From Rhodococcus sp. KBS0724 (lineage in GTDB: Bacteria; Actinomycetota; Actinomycetes; Mycobacteriales; Mycobacteriaceae): DNA of 64,000 nucleotides. The notes under the pieces are model-generated. The model searched no databases and was not told the DNA's origin. It saw only the letters and a list, made by a program, of their open reading frames with translations. Each line of letters opens with the position of its first letter. Position 1 is the stretch's first letter. Both the position numbers and the translations under genes were made by a program. Location of the stretch: contig NZ_VCBX02000001.1 in the NCBI RefSeq assembly GCF_005938745.2, positions 4,602,501 through 4,666,500 of the forward strand, written 5' to 3'. Positions 44,173 to 53,172 of this stretch are shown one piece after another.

Positions 44173-45672
44173 TCAGAGGGCGATGTTGACGGCCTTGGTC
44201 TGGGTGTAGAGGTCGATGGCGGAAGCGCCGAGTTCGCGGCCCCAGCCGGACTGCTTGTATCCACCGAAGGGCATCGCGGTGTCGAATCCGTTGTACTGGT
44301 TGATCCACACCGAGCCGGCCTTCAGGCGCTTGGCCGTGCGGTGGGCCTTGGAGATGTCACGGGTCCAGATGCCGGCGGCGAGACCGTAGATGGAATCGTT
44401 TGCGGCAGTGATGGGTCCGTCGTCCGCGTTGAACGGCAGCGCCGCCACGACGGGTCCGAAGATCTCCTCCTGAACGATAGAGAATTCGGGCTTGACGTCG
44501 ACGAAGACAGTAGGCTCGACGAAGTAGCCCTGATCGCCCCAGCGGTTACCGCCGGTGAGTGCACGCGCGCCGTCGGCGATTCCCTCACGCAAATACCCGG
44601 TGACCTTGTCGAACTGCTCCTGCGAGACCAGCGGCCCGAGCTGAGTGGTGGGATCGAGGCCTGGTCCGATCTTGACCTGACTTGCAGCGTGCGCGACGGC
44701 CTCGGTGAACTTCTCGAAGATGGTGTCCTCGACGTACAGACGGGTTCCCGCAACGCAGCACTGTCCATGGTTGAACAGCCAGGCGTTGAGCGAACCTTCC
44801 ACTGCGGAATCGAAATCCGCGTCGGCGAACACGATGTTGGGGCTCTTGCCGCCGAGTTCGAGAGTGACCTTCTTCAGATTTCCCTTGGCTGCGTCGACGA
44901 TCTTCTTGCCCACTTCGGTCGAACCGGTGAACGCAACCTTGTCGACGTCGTCGTGACCGGACAGTGCCGCGCCGGCGTCACCGAAACCGGGAACGATGTT
45001 GACGACGCCGGGCGGGAAGCCGGCTTCCTCGAATACCTCTGCGAGAAGCAGTGCGGTGAGCGGGGTTTGCTCGGCGGGCTTGAGGATCACGGTGTTTCCG
45101 GCCGCGAGCGCGGGTGCGAGCTTCCACGACGACATGAGTAGCGGGAAGTTCCACGGCACGATCAGGCCGCAGACGCCGATGGCCTCACGCAGCGTGTAGG
45201 CGTGGAACTCACCGCCGGGAGAGAACGGCATGGACACGTTGACCGTGCTGCCTTCGATCTTCGTGGCCCAGCCCGCGTAGTAGCGGAAAACGTCTGCGGC
45301 CCAGGCCACGTCGACTGCGGTGGCGATAGCAACGGACTTGCCGTTGTCGAGAGCTTCGAGCTGGCCGAATTCTTCGGCGCGGGCACTGAGAATGTCGCCG
45401 ACGCGCCAGATCATGCGCTCGCGCTCGTTTGCCTTCATGCGCGACCATGGTCCGTCTTCGAAAGCCGTACGAGCGGCACGTACCGCGCGGTCGATGTCTT
45501 CGGCCTGTCCATGCGCCACGTCTGCGAGCTTCTGACCGTCAGCCGGGTTGTACGTCGCGAAGGTCTGACCCGAAGCTGCGTCGACGAATTCGCCGCCGAT
45601 GTAGAGCTTCTTCGGTCCGTTCAGGAAACCCTGTACCGCGGAACTGATGGTGTGTTCGGCTACTGCCGTCAT
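44173..45672 (-). CDS. NAD(P)-dependent aldehyde dehydrogenase
   Basis: The 499-residue enzyme has the ALDH landmarks [28 protein letters not shown] (general base Glu) and NHGQCCVAGTR (catalytic Cys). It should oxidise the aldehyde made by the adjacent alcohol dehydrogenase to the acid. The ATG at 45672 has AGGGGAG upstream. The upstream 41-residue peptide gene ends 223 bases earlier with a hairpin, so this gene probably has its own promoter in 45673-45832. Confidence 0.92.
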   Translation of the reverse strand: MTAVAEHTISSAVQGFLNGPKKLYIGGEFVDAASGQTFATYNPADGQKLADVAHGQAEDIDRAVRAARTAFEDGPWSRMKANERERMIWRVGDILSARAEEFGQLEALDNGKSVAIATAVDVAWAADVFRYYAGWATKIEGSTVNVSMPFSPGGEFHAYTLREAIGVCGLIVPWNFPLLMSSWKLAPALAAGNTVILKPAEQTPLTALLLAEVFEEAGFPPGVVNIVPGFGDAGAALSGHDDVDKVAFTGSTEVGKKIVDAAKGNLKKVTLELGGKSPNIVFADADFDSAVEGSLNAWLFNHGQCCVAGTRLYVEDTIFEKFTEAVAHAASQVKIGPGLDPTTQLGPLVSQEQFDKVTGYLREGIADGARALTGGNRWGDQGYFVEPTVFVDVKPEFSIVQEEIFGPVVAALPFNADDGPITAANDSIYGLAAGIWTRDISKAHRTAKRLKAGSVWINQYNGFDTAMPFGGYKQSGWGRELGASAIDLYTQTKAVNIAL

Positions 45673-45832
45673 CGGAAACTCCCCTGAAGTAGTGAGGTGC
45701 GAATGTGATGCACGCCATACTTCCCTGCGACGACGGGGGCTAACTGTCCAAAGTTTGTACACACTGCACGCGAGTGCGTGAAGCAATCCGCGCTCGTTCA
45801 AGAAATGTAAAAGAGTTTCACACGAATCGGAC

Positions 45833-45880
45833 TGGCGGTCGTTTCAACTTCCCCAACGAGGAAAGTCGAAACGACCGCCA
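45833..45880 (-). terminator. Long hairpin after the 41-residue peptide gene
   Basis: Two perfect 13-base arms (45833-45845 and 45868-45880) enclose a 22-base loop that can pair further. It starts 15 bases after the peptide stop on the minus strand. No T-run follows at once, so it could be an attenuator or RNA processing site ahead of the aldehyde dehydrogenase. Confidence 0.7.
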
Positions 45881-45895
45881 GAATCAAGGCCTGAA

Positions 45896-46021
45896 CTACA
45901 CCGGGCCACCACCACTGCTTCCGGCACTACCACTACCGGTACCGCCTTCGCTTCCAGCAGAGGAACCGAAGCTGAAGCAGAATTCGATAAATGCCTGGAA
46001 TGCGGCAAAGAGATTGGGCAT
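45896..46021 (-). CDS. 41-residue peptide: amphipathic helix plus Gly/Ser tail, function unknown
   Basis: This short gene begins MPNLFAAFQAFIEFCF and ends in a Gly/Ser-rich tail finishing GGGPV. It has a strong ribosome site (AGGAAGG, 8 bases before the ATG), a stop, and a hairpin just after. The first 18 residues are very rich in Phe, Ala and Leu and form a hydrophobic or amphipathic helix with one Cys. It lies between an AcoR-like regulator and the aldehyde/alcohol dehydrogenase pair, all on one strand. It lacks the IDGxCGVY end of mycofactocin precursors, so it is not MftA. Membrane peptide or enzyme scaffold are guesses. Confidence 0.75.
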   Translation of the reverse strand: MPNLFAAFQAFIEFCFSFGSSAGSEGGTGSGSAGSSGGGPV

Positions 46022-46523
46022 GGTCGAGCCTTCCTGGTTGAGGGAATGCCGAACACGGTAAGCGATTAACACGGCGGCACAGAAAACGTACCGTCGACAC
46101 TCACCGAAATAGGTCGATCTTGCATTCTTACCGATCGTCTAGCTGCGACAACCGGCAAGAAGGTGGCACGCCCACTTGAGCGCTCATTGATGTCACCACG
46201 AGCAATATAGAGACAATTCAGGCGAGAGTGCCAGGCACACGGGGTAACGGTTACTTAAATGTAATAAATCCCAACAAAGAAAGAATGATGTTTCAAAACG
46301 AATATCGAGGGTAGAACATAACCCCATTAACCAAACCGTGTGAGATGTTTTCGGATATGAGAATCCCGGCCGCCAGAGCGAATAGAAAATTCGTTCATAC
46401 CAATCGGCTACGAGGAACTAAGCGTTACTCACCTTTTCCACTTCATTAGCCGGGTTATCGAAACCGCGATCTTCAAACAACACTGTTGCCAAAGAAAGCG
46501 CGGGTCGCGCTGAACTACTCAGG
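46022..46523. other. Intergenic region upstream of the 41-residue peptide gene
   Basis: This 502-base stretch is richer in A/T than its surroundings and has no credible gene. It holds two adjacent palindromes, GTGCCAGGCAC (46229-46239) and GTAACGGTTAC (46244-46254). It should contain the peptide promoter and regulator sites. Confidence 0.55.
46229..46254. promoter_or_regulatory. Tandem palindromes, candidate regulator site
   Basis: GTGCC-A-GGCAC and GTAAC-G-GTTAC sit four bases apart, each a perfect palindrome with a single central base. They lie about 210 bases upstream of the peptide start, the distance at which AcoR-type regulators often bind. Confidence 0.45.
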
Positions 46524-48185
46524 TCAGATGTCCAACGCCCGCATCCGTGCGTACAAAGTACTGCGACTGATCCCGAGTTGCGCCGACGCGTGAACCTTGT
46601 TGCCACCACAATCCTTCAACGCTCCGACGATGGCTTGACGCTCTGCTTTTTCCCGGCCCGCCAACCGTGACACCTTGGTAGTGGTGCGGTATTCCTCGGG
46701 CAGGTCAGAGACATCGACGCGATTGCTGGAACGCTCGTTCACGGCATGTGTCAAGACAACTCGCAGTTCTGCGAGGTTTCCCGGCCAACTGGCGGCCGTC
46801 AAAGCTTCGACTGCGCTTGCGGTCAAGCGCAGTTCCGGCGCCATCGATTCCATCATCGCCCGTGCCAGTTCGGCGATGTCGGCGTCACGCTCGCGCAGCG
46901 GCGGTACCACTACCCGCAGCGCACAACGGGATACGAGTGCAGCGATTGCGGAAGGGAGCTCACCGGCCGGGCTGCTGGTCAATACAACTTTGGGGCCGAC
47001 GGTGCTCGAATCGACCAGTTCGGTAAGTATCGGTACCACCGAATCCGGTAGCAATTGAATCTGTTCGATCACCACGACGCCCGAACGCTTACGGGCGGCA
47101 CGCACGAGATCGGTGACCCATTTCTCGCGGCCGTCGAATGCGATTCGTGTGGCATCGAGCCAACTCGCGTCGACGGTGCCCACCACGTCCGCTGCCGCCG
47201 ACGTTCGACCTGAGCCCGCCTCACCCGAAATCGCCACGGCGGCAGAAACAGTCCGCGCTCGCATCAGGTCGCGACGGAGTCGTTCACCCGGAGACGGTGC
47301 CCGCTCGTGCGTTCTACGGATCGGCGCCCGTTCCCGCTGGAGTGGTTCGACCAGGAACAACGCGCCGCCGTCTGCCCCGGAAATCCGGTCGGCTTGAACT
47401 CGCGCGAGCGCACCGGACGCCAATTCGACTGTCACCAGCCGTGATTGGTCCGGGTTGAGGTCGGCAATCAAGGATCGAAGCGATACATGATCGGCGGTGT
47501 CGAGCAGATCCAAGGCGGTTCGGTTGCTCAGCAGGATGTCGTCGCCGATGGCCGCGACGGCAATGTTGCGTTGATGGGACACTCGCTGGAATGCGTCGAC
47601 CAATCGCTGCTCCGACGCTTTCGAGCCCTCGAGTAACCGCTTCTCGATGTCCGCTGCCGCTCGCGCCAGGAAGGGCGCGAACAGCGGGTTGGCCTGCGAG
47701 ACAACACCAGTCATGTCGAGAATTCCCTCGACGCGACGCGTGACGGGATGCAGGATCGGCTGGCCGTAACAGCTGAGTCCTTTGAGACTGTCGAGGAAAT
47801 GCTCGTCACCGTGGATCACCACACTTCGGCCTACCTCGAGCGGCGTCCCGAGCGCGTTGGTGCCCGCGTGCTCTTCGCCGAATCGCGAACCGTTGACGAC
47901 GCCCAACCGCTCGATCGTCCGCTCGACTCGACTGTCGGAGTACACCGAAGCGACCACTCGGCACTCTCGATCAGCCAACAGGACGCAGAACCCGGTGCCC
48001 GCGATCTGACGGGCAACTTCGTCGAGTACCGGAGAAGCAGCGCGCAGCAACCGACTCTCTGCGTCCTGGTCGGCAGTATCGACTGCGATCGCCGCGGACG
48101 GGTCGACTCCACTGAGCCGCGAGCGTTTCCAGGAGAGCGCGATCTCCGGGCGAACCGGATCATGATCTCCTGAAGAATCGAACAC
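46524..48185 (-). CDS. AcoR-like regulator: GAF, degenerate AAA, Fis-type HTH
   Basis: The 553-residue protein has an N-terminal GAF sensor region (about 60-190), a middle segment with a Walker A-like GEAGSGRT (Arg replacing the usual Lys), and a C-terminal Fis helix-turn-helix ending GISRSTLYARMRALDI. It resembles sigma54 activators such as AcoR, but the GAFTGA loop is missing. Actinobacteria lack sigma54, so it should work with ordinary RNA polymerase. It starts 3 bases after the acyl-CoA ligase stop and lies upstream of the peptide, aldehyde and alcohol dehydrogenase genes, its likely targets. Confidence 0.85.
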   Translation of the reverse strand: MFDSSGDHDPVRPEIALSWKRSRLSGVDPSAAIAVDTADQDAESRLLRAASPVLDEVARQIAGTGFCVLLADRECRVVASVYSDSRVERTIERLGVVNGSRFGEEHAGTNALGTPLEVGRSVVIHGDEHFLDSLKGLSCYGQPILHPVTRRVEGILDMTGVVSQANPLFAPFLARAAADIEKRLLEGSKASEQRLVDAFQRVSHQRNIAVAAIGDDILLSNRTALDLLDTADHVSLRSLIADLNPDQSRLVTVELASGALARVQADRISGADGGALFLVEPLQRERAPIRRTHERAPSPGERLRRDLMRARTVSAAVAISGEAGSGRTSAAADVVGTVDASWLDATRIAFDGREKWVTDLVRAARKRSGVVVIEQIQLLPDSVVPILTELVDSSTVGPKVVLTSSPAGELPSAIAALVSRCALRVVVPPLRERDADIAELARAMMESMAPELRLTASAVEALTAASWPGNLAELRVVLTHAVNERSSNRVDVSDLPEEYRTTTKVSRLAGREKAERQAIVGALKDCGGNKVHASAQLGISRSTLYARMRALDI

Positions 48186-48188
48186 GAC

Positions 48189-49826
48189 TCAGCCCTGCCC
48201 GATCAGTTCCATTGCCTGTTCGCGCATGGCTATCTTGCGCACCTTGCCGGTGACGGTCATAGGGAATTCGTCGACAACGTGTACGTACCGCGGAATCTTG
48301 TAGTGCGCCAATTTACCGGTGCAGTAAGCACGTACGGCTTCGGCATCCAGTTCGGGCGCCCCCTCCCGCATCTGAATCCACACCATCAACTCCTCGCCGT
48401 ACTTTGCGTCCGGCACGCCGATCACCTGTGCGTCGAGGATGTCGGGGTGGGTGTAAAGGAACTCCTCGATCTCACGCGGATAGACATTCTCGCCGCCGCG
48501 GATGACCATGTCCTTGATGCGTCCGGTGATCGCGACGTACCCGGCCTCGTCCATCACTCCGATATCGCCGGTGTGCATCCACCGGGCAGCGTCGATCGCT
48601 TCGGCGCTCTTCTCCGGGTTCTCCCAGTAACCGAGCATGACCGAGTACCCGCGGGTGCACAGCTCGCCCGGCTCTCCGCGCGGTACCGTCAATCCCGTTG
48701 CCGGGTCCACGATTTTGATCTCGAGATGCGGCCCGACGCGTCCGACCGTTTCGGTGCGTTGCGCGATCGAATCGTCCGAGCGAGTCTGCAGCGACACCGG
48801 CGACGTCTCCGTCATGCCGTAGCAGATGGACACCTCAGCCATTCCCATCCGATCGATGACCTGCTTCATCACCTCGACCGGGCAGGGCGAGCCCGCCATG
48901 ATGCCGGTGCGCAGGCTCGACAGATCGAAGCTCTCGAAGTCCGGCAACGCCAACTCGGCGATGAACATCGTCGGAACGCCGTAGAGGGACGTGCACTTTT
49001 CGGCCTGCACCGCTTCGAGTGCAGCGCGCGGATCGAACGCCGGGCCCGGAATAACCATGGCAGCACCGTGACTGGTGCACGCAAGGTTGCCCATCACCAT
49101 GCCGAAGCAGTGATAGAACGGCACCGGAATACACACCCGGTCGACCTCGCTGTAGTGACACAACTCGCCGACGAAGTAGCCGTTGTTGAGGATGTTGTGG
49201 TGGCTGAGTGTCGCCCCCTTCGGGAAACCGGTAGTGCCCGAGGTGTATTGGATGTTGATCGCATCGTCGGCCGACAACGCGGCTTGGGCAGCGGCGAGCG
49301 GAGCTGGATCACTTGCCTGCGCTGCCAACCCGTCTGCGAGCACCGCATCCCACTCTGGTGAACCGAGCAGGAGCACCGACGTCAAATCCGGGCACTGTGG
49401 CCGCACCGCCTCGATCATCGACGCGTAGTCCGACGTCTTGAAACTCGCCGCCGCCACCAGTGTCGAAATCCCGGCCTGCTCGAGCACGTACTGCAACTCG
49501 TGCGAGCGATACGCCGGGTTGATGTTGACCAGGATCGCCCCGATCTTTGCCGTCGCATACTGCGTGAAGGTCCATTCCGGACAGTTGGGAGCCCAGATCC
49601 CTACCCGATCACCCTTCCCCACACCACGGGAAAGGAGTCCGGCAGCGAGCCCGTTCACTTGTTCGGCGAACTCCCGGTACGTCCATCGTCGACCGCTGGC
49701 ATGGTCGATCAATGCATCGCGGTCACCGTGCGCGGCAACCGTGCGATCCAGGTTGTCTCCGATGGTGTCGCCCAGCATCGGACCGTCCCATACTCCGGAC
49801 GTATAGCTGGGCAGCGGCGTACTCAT
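48189..49826 (-). CDS. Acyl-CoA synthetase (AMP-forming), short/medium-chain type
   Basis: The 545-residue ligase has [11 protein letters not shown] (about residue 191, ATP loop), YGMTETSP, the hinge [16 protein letters not shown], and the catalytic lysine in MTVTGKVRK near the C-terminus. It activates a carboxylic acid with ATP and CoA. Context suggests the acid made by the alcohol and aldehyde dehydrogenases. It is cotranscribed with the regulator. Start ATG has GGAGAGG upstream. Substrate chain length is not readable from sequence. Confidence 0.88.
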   Translation of the reverse strand: MSTPLPSYTSGVWDGPMLGDTIGDNLDRTVAAHGDRDALIDHASGRRWTYREFAEQVNGLAAGLLSRGVGKGDRVGIWAPNCPEWTFTQYATAKIGAILVNINPAYRSHELQYVLEQAGISTLVAAASFKTSDYASMIEAVRPQCPDLTSVLLLGSPEWDAVLADGLAAQASDPAPLAAAQAALSADDAINIQYTSGTTGFPKGATLSHHNILNNGYFVGELCHYSEVDRVCIPVPFYHCFGMVMGNLACTSHGAAMVIPGPAFDPRAALEAVQAEKCTSLYGVPTMFIAELALPDFESFDLSSLRTGIMAGSPCPVEVMKQVIDRMGMAEVSICYGMTETSPVSLQTRSDDSIAQRTETVGRVGPHLEIKIVDPATGLTVPRGEPGELCTRGYSVMLGYWENPEKSAEAIDAARWMHTGDIGVMDEAGYVAITGRIKDMVIRGGENVYPREIEEFLYTHPDILDAQVIGVPDAKYGEELMVWIQMREGAPELDAEAVRAYCTGKLAHYKIPRYVHVVDEFPMTVTGKVRKIAMREQAMELIGQG

Positions 49827-49862
49827 GTGTTCTGTCCTCTCCGGATACCTCTTCAGGCACCT

Positions 49863-49894
49863 ATGAGAGGGGCCGCCGCAGCGGACCCTCTCAT
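49863..49894. promoter_or_regulatory. Inverted repeat upstream of the acyl-CoA synthetase
   Basis: Arms of about 14 bases (ATGAGAGGGGCCGC and its near-complement) pair around 4 bases, 37 bases before the synthetase ATG. It may be an operator or leader hairpin. Confidence 0.5.
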
Positions 49895-49941
49895 CTACGA
49901 ATTTACTCGATTCGGTGTGATGTACGACATACTTCCCGGTG

Positions 49942-49978
49942 CGGGGTGTCCGTAACTGTCTGAAGTCCGGACACCCCG
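49942..49978 (-). terminator. Hairpin terminator after the MHS transporter
   Basis: Perfect 11-base arms CGGGGTGTCCG and CGGACACCCCG around a 15-base loop, lying 15 bases after the transporter stop. Confidence 0.7.
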
Positions 49979-49992
49979 ACCGACTGCTGTGG

Positions 49993-51342
49993 TTACAGCG
50001 CGTGGTCCTTGGTCTCGACGAGCGCCCAAGTGCAGACGAGGCTCACCACACCGAGGATTGCCAGCATGATGCCGATTGCCATGCTTCCGTACGCCGAAGC
50101 CAGCGGGGCCGCGATCAGCGGGGGCACCGCGCCGCCGAGGACGCCGGCGAGGTTGTAGCCGAGGCCGGCACCGGTGTAGCGGTAACGCGTCTGGAACATT
50201 TCCGGAAGCAGTGCACCGCAGGGGCCGTAGGCGATTCCGAAGATCATCAGAGTGCCGAACATTCCGAGAATGAAGGCGAGGGGCGTTCCGGTATCGAGGA
50301 GCGGGAACAGAATGAGCGCCCACACCACTGCCAGACCACACGAGATCATGATGACCTTGCGACGCCCGATCCGGTCGGAGTACAGCGCGGACACGATGAT
50401 CGCGGCGCCGAAGACGAAGGCGGACGCGATACCGACCGACAGGACGAACGGGCGGGAGAACCCGAGCGTCTTCGTGCCGTAGCTCGTCAGGAATGCCGTG
50501 CCCATGTAGAAGAAGGCAAACAGGCAGGCCAGCGCACCGGCCGAGAGGAGAATTTCCTTGGTTTGGAAGCGCCAGGCGTCCAGGAACGGGAGGGTGCGAG
50601 GGGCTTCGTTCTTCTCTGCCGCGACGCGATCAGCTTGCTCTGCCTTGAAGACCGGAGTTTCTTCGATAGCGAGGCGCATGTAGAGGCCGATACCGACGAG
50701 CACGATGGAGAACAGGAACGGGATTCGCCAGCCGTAATCGAGGAATGCCTGATTGGTGTCGCCGAGAACTGCGCCGGTGATGAGGAACGTGCTGCTCGAG
50801 AGAACAAAAGCGATGGCCGGGCCGAGCTGGGGGAACATCGCGTACAGACCGCGTTTGCCGGGCGGGGCATATTCCGCGGTGAGCAGAGTTGCGCCTGCCC
50901 ATTCACCACCGACTGCAAATCCTTGACCGAATCGCAAGAGCACCAAGATGATCGGAGCGGCGACACCGATAGTTGCCGCACCGGGCAGCAAGCCGATCAG
51001 GAGCGTCGAGATACCCATCAGCAACAGAGTGGAGATCAGCGTCTTCTTGCGGCCGATGCGATCTCCGAAGTGCCCGAACAACATTGCGCCGACCGGCCGT
51101 GCAATGAAGGCAACGGCGAAGGTCGCGAACGACGCCACAGTGCCGGCAGTGGCTCCGAGCGCCGGAAAGAAGACCGTCGGAAAAACAAGCGCCGCAGCGG
51201 TTCCGTAGATGAAGAAGTCGTAGAACTCAATGGTCGTGCCGATACAACTGGCGATGGCAACGCGCCGCACACTCGTTGTCTTCGCGGGGGCTGCCGCAGT
51301 GCCTGCGGCACTCGATCCCCCTGCTGGAGAGACTGTGGTCAC
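49993..51342 (-). CDS. MFS metabolite:H+ symporter (MHS family)
   Basis: The 449-residue protein has twelve predicted helices. The MHS marks are [10 protein letters not shown] in helix 1, [10 protein letters not shown] between helices 2 and 3, and [15 protein letters not shown] in helix 4. This family imports organic acids, shikimate, proline or betaine with H+. It precedes the acyl-CoA ligase in transcription order but a terminator separates them. A carboxylate substrate would fit. The GTG start has CGGAGG 7 bases upstream. Confidence 0.88.
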   Translation of the reverse strand: MTTVSPAGGSSAAGTAAAPAKTTSVRRVAIASCIGTTIEFYDFFIYGTAAALVFPTVFFPALGATAGTVASFATFAVAFIARPVGAMLFGHFGDRIGRKKTLISTLLLMGISTLLIGLLPGAATIGVAAPIILVLLRFGQGFAVGGEWAGATLLTAEYAPPGKRGLYAMFPQLGPAIAFVLSSSTFLITGAVLGDTNQAFLDYGWRIPFLFSIVLVGIGLYMRLAIEETPVFKAEQADRVAAEKNEAPRTLPFLDAWRFQTKEILLSAGALACLFAFFYMGTAFLTSYGTKTLGFSRPFVLSVGIASAFVFGAAIIVSALYSDRIGRRKVIMISCGLAVVWALILFPLLDTGTPLAFILGMFGTLMIFGIAYGPCGALLPEMFQTRYRYTGAGLGYNLAGVLGGAVPPLIAAPLASAYGSMAIGIMLAILGVVSLVCTWALVETKDHAL

Positions 51343-51426
51343 TCGATTCCTCCGTGGTCCGGTGGTGGTGCCCTGTGGGCATCACCGTCGATAGGAGGAA
51401 AGGTAGTGATCCGGCTCACCCTCGCA

Positions 51427-51446
51427 CTACCCCCGAAAGGGGGTAG
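51427..51446. promoter_or_regulatory. GNRA-capped hairpin in the transporter leader
   Basis: CTACCCCC and GGGGGTAG form a perfect 8-base stem closed by GAAA. It lies 85 bases before the MHS transporter start, where it may stabilise or control the leader RNA. Confidence 0.45.
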
Positions 51447-51509
51447 GCGTGATGCGCATCACGATTCATGTCCTTAAGTAACGAGTTTCACGTCGCCGCG
51501 ACACGGCAA

Positions 51510-51542
51510 AGGCCGTCCGACTCCCAGGGAATCGGACGGCCT
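51510..51542 (-). terminator. Hairpin terminator after the winged-helix-like gene
   Basis: Perfect 11-base arms (AGGCCGTCCGA and TCGGACGGCCT) 20 bases after the stop at 51563. Confidence 0.75.
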
Positions 51543-51562
51543 CGGCAGCACAGAGGATCCGC

Positions 51563-52108
51563 TCAGTTTTCCGACTTACCGGCCGCCTCGCAGAGCTCCT
51601 GGCGGATCTCCACCCACACCGTGGCGTAGGAGTCGATACCCGGTTCGGCAATCCACTTCGACTCCCCCGCTTGAACTTTCGCAAGCGCGTCAGAGAACAA
51701 GTCCTGATAGCGCGACAGGCGCGGAACAAACGCGGACAGATCATCGAACACGTTGGACGCGCGACGATCCAAGTCTGCCAGCGACGCTGCGTCGGCACTG
51801 GCGACGAGAGCAGAGAATTCTTCGTCTAGCGGCAGGAAGGCTTCGAGGACGTCGAGAATCGAATCCTCGTCGATGGAAACGCGCTCGGCATCAAGCTGAT
51901 CGTTCAGCTCGGCGAGACCCTTGTCGGTCAGACTGATCTGATTGTCACTCTCCACCGCCTTACCCTGTTCGACCAAGGCGTCGTACGCAGCCTGCCCGGA
52001 TGCCGCACTCACTCCCAGGTGCTCGGCAAGAACACCAGATCCGACGCGTTCCTTGAGCCGCACCGACTGAAGCAGCGCCAATTCGTCCACGTTGCCGGCA
52101 AAGGCCAT
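51563..52108 (-). CDS. Conserved-looking protein with N-terminal winged-helix-like domain, function unknown
   Basis: The 181-residue protein starts MAFAGNVDELALLQSVRL at an ATG with GAGGAGAG close upstream. Residues 8-70 have the spacing of a winged-helix (helix, GVLAEHLGVSAASGQAAYDALVEQG, then a short wing), with an acidic alpha-helical C-terminal half. I do not recognise the family. It is alone between a transporter and a divergent glycosyltransferase. Confidence 0.7.
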   Translation of the reverse strand: MAFAGNVDELALLQSVRLKERVGSGVLAEHLGVSAASGQAAYDALVEQGKAVESDNQISLTDKGLAELNDQLDAERVSIDEDSILDVLEAFLPLDEEFSALVASADAASLADLDRRASNVFDDLSAFVPRLSRYQDLFSDALAKVQAGESKWIAEPGIDSYATVWVEIRQELCEAAGKSEN

Positions 52109-52293
52109 CGTTCTCTCCTCATCACGTGCCGCCTGGGCGGCTCTCACACTGTGCGAACTCGCCGAAACAGAATCCGCAGCCCCGACGGGCTCGACAGCAA
52201 TCACATCACAGAGGCGGCCACACCAGCGTTGCTACCTGCGATCAACGCAAATCCGACCCAGCGGCTTTACCAGGCATACGGTATCTTTGGCGC

Positions 52294-53169
52294 GTGAAAC
52301 CGCACCTTGTGTCCGTGGTGATCCCGGCGTACAACGCCATGGACCACATCGGCGAACAGCTGAATGCCCTGTCCTCCCAGGACTACGACGGAGCGTTCGA
52401 AGTCGTCGTCGCAGACAACGGCTCCACCGACGGTCTCGCGCACTTCATCACCAACCATCCGTCGACCGATACCCTCTCGCTCCGCCTGGTGGACGCGTCG
52501 GCCGGCCGAGGTGGCGGCTACGCACGCAACGTCGGAGTTGCCGCATCCAGTGGCGATTTCATCGCATTCTGTGACGCAGACGATCGTGTCCACCCGTCGT
52601 GGCTCAGTGCGATCGTCCGCGCAGCCGAAAACTCGGATGCTGTTGGCGGAGTGGTGGAAACCGCGTCGATCAACTCGAGTGAAGTTGCCACGTGGCGCAC
52701 CTTCAACGGTACGCAGTTCGGCAGTGAAGATTTTCTCCCCTACGGCATTACGTGCACCTTCGGCATCTGGCGCGCAGCCTTCGACAAGGTCGACGGATTT
52801 GATCTCCGATACGTGAATTCCGGTGAGGACATCGACCTCTGCTGGCGCCTGCAGTTGGCCGGCATGACGTTGGCGCACGCGCCCGATGCCGTGGTTGCGT
52901 ACCGACTTCGCGACACGTATCGCGGAACGTGGAATCAAACCCGCGCCTACGGGATCGCCACAGCACAGTTGTACTCACGGTTCCGCGACCACGGTCAGCG
53001 CCGGACTACTCCCCGGATCGTCGCCGCGACCCTGCTTGCCTTGCTTCTCTTCAACCCGCTTGTGCCCCGCCGGATCTCCCCGATGCCTCGCGGGCGATGG
53101 TTCGTCCACGCCGGCAACCTGGTCGGGAAACTTCAGGGCAGCATCAAATACCGGGTGCTCTACATCTGA
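52294..53169 (+). CDS. Family 2 glycosyltransferase
   Basis: The 291-residue protein begins VKPHLVSVVIPAYNAM at a GTG. It has the GT-A features: ADNGSTDG for nucleotide-sugar binding, the DAD metal motif in FCDADDRVHPSWL (about residue 97), and NSGEDIDLCWRL, the ED acid motif with the usual W. A hydrophobic stretch near 255-270 may touch the membrane. Acceptor and sugar are unknown. An upstream in-frame GTG at 52126 overlaps the divergent gene's start and is not favoured. It is convergent with eutC. Confidence 0.82.
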   Translation: MKPHLVSVVIPAYNAMDHIGEQLNALSSQDYDGAFEVVVADNGSTDGLAHFITNHPSTDTLSLRLVDASAGRGGGYARNVGVAASSGDFIAFCDADDRVHPSWLSAIVRAAENSDAVGGVVETASINSSEVATWRTFNGTQFGSEDFLPYGITCTFGIWRAAFDKVDGFDLRYVNSGEDIDLCWRLQLAGMTLAHAPDAVVAYRLRDTYRGTWNQTRAYGIATAQLYSRFRDHGQRRTTPRIVAATLLALLLFNPLVPRRISPMPRGRWFVHAGNLVGKLQGSIKYRVLYI

Positions 53170-53172
53170 GCG

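Noticed and set aside
45896..46021. The 41-residue peptide as the mycofactocin precursor MftA
   Set aside because: It lacks the C-terminal IDGxCGVY core and is far from mftE-G; mftA is expected beyond 64000.
46022..46523. A sigma54-type -24/-12 promoter for the AcoR-like regulator's targets
   Set aside because: No GG-N10-GC element was recognised and actinobacteria lack sigma54.
48189..49826. The acyl-CoA synthetase as the FadD35 of the leucine operon
   Set aside because: It lies 15 kb from that operon, coupled to a different regulator, so it more likely serves the alcohol cassette.
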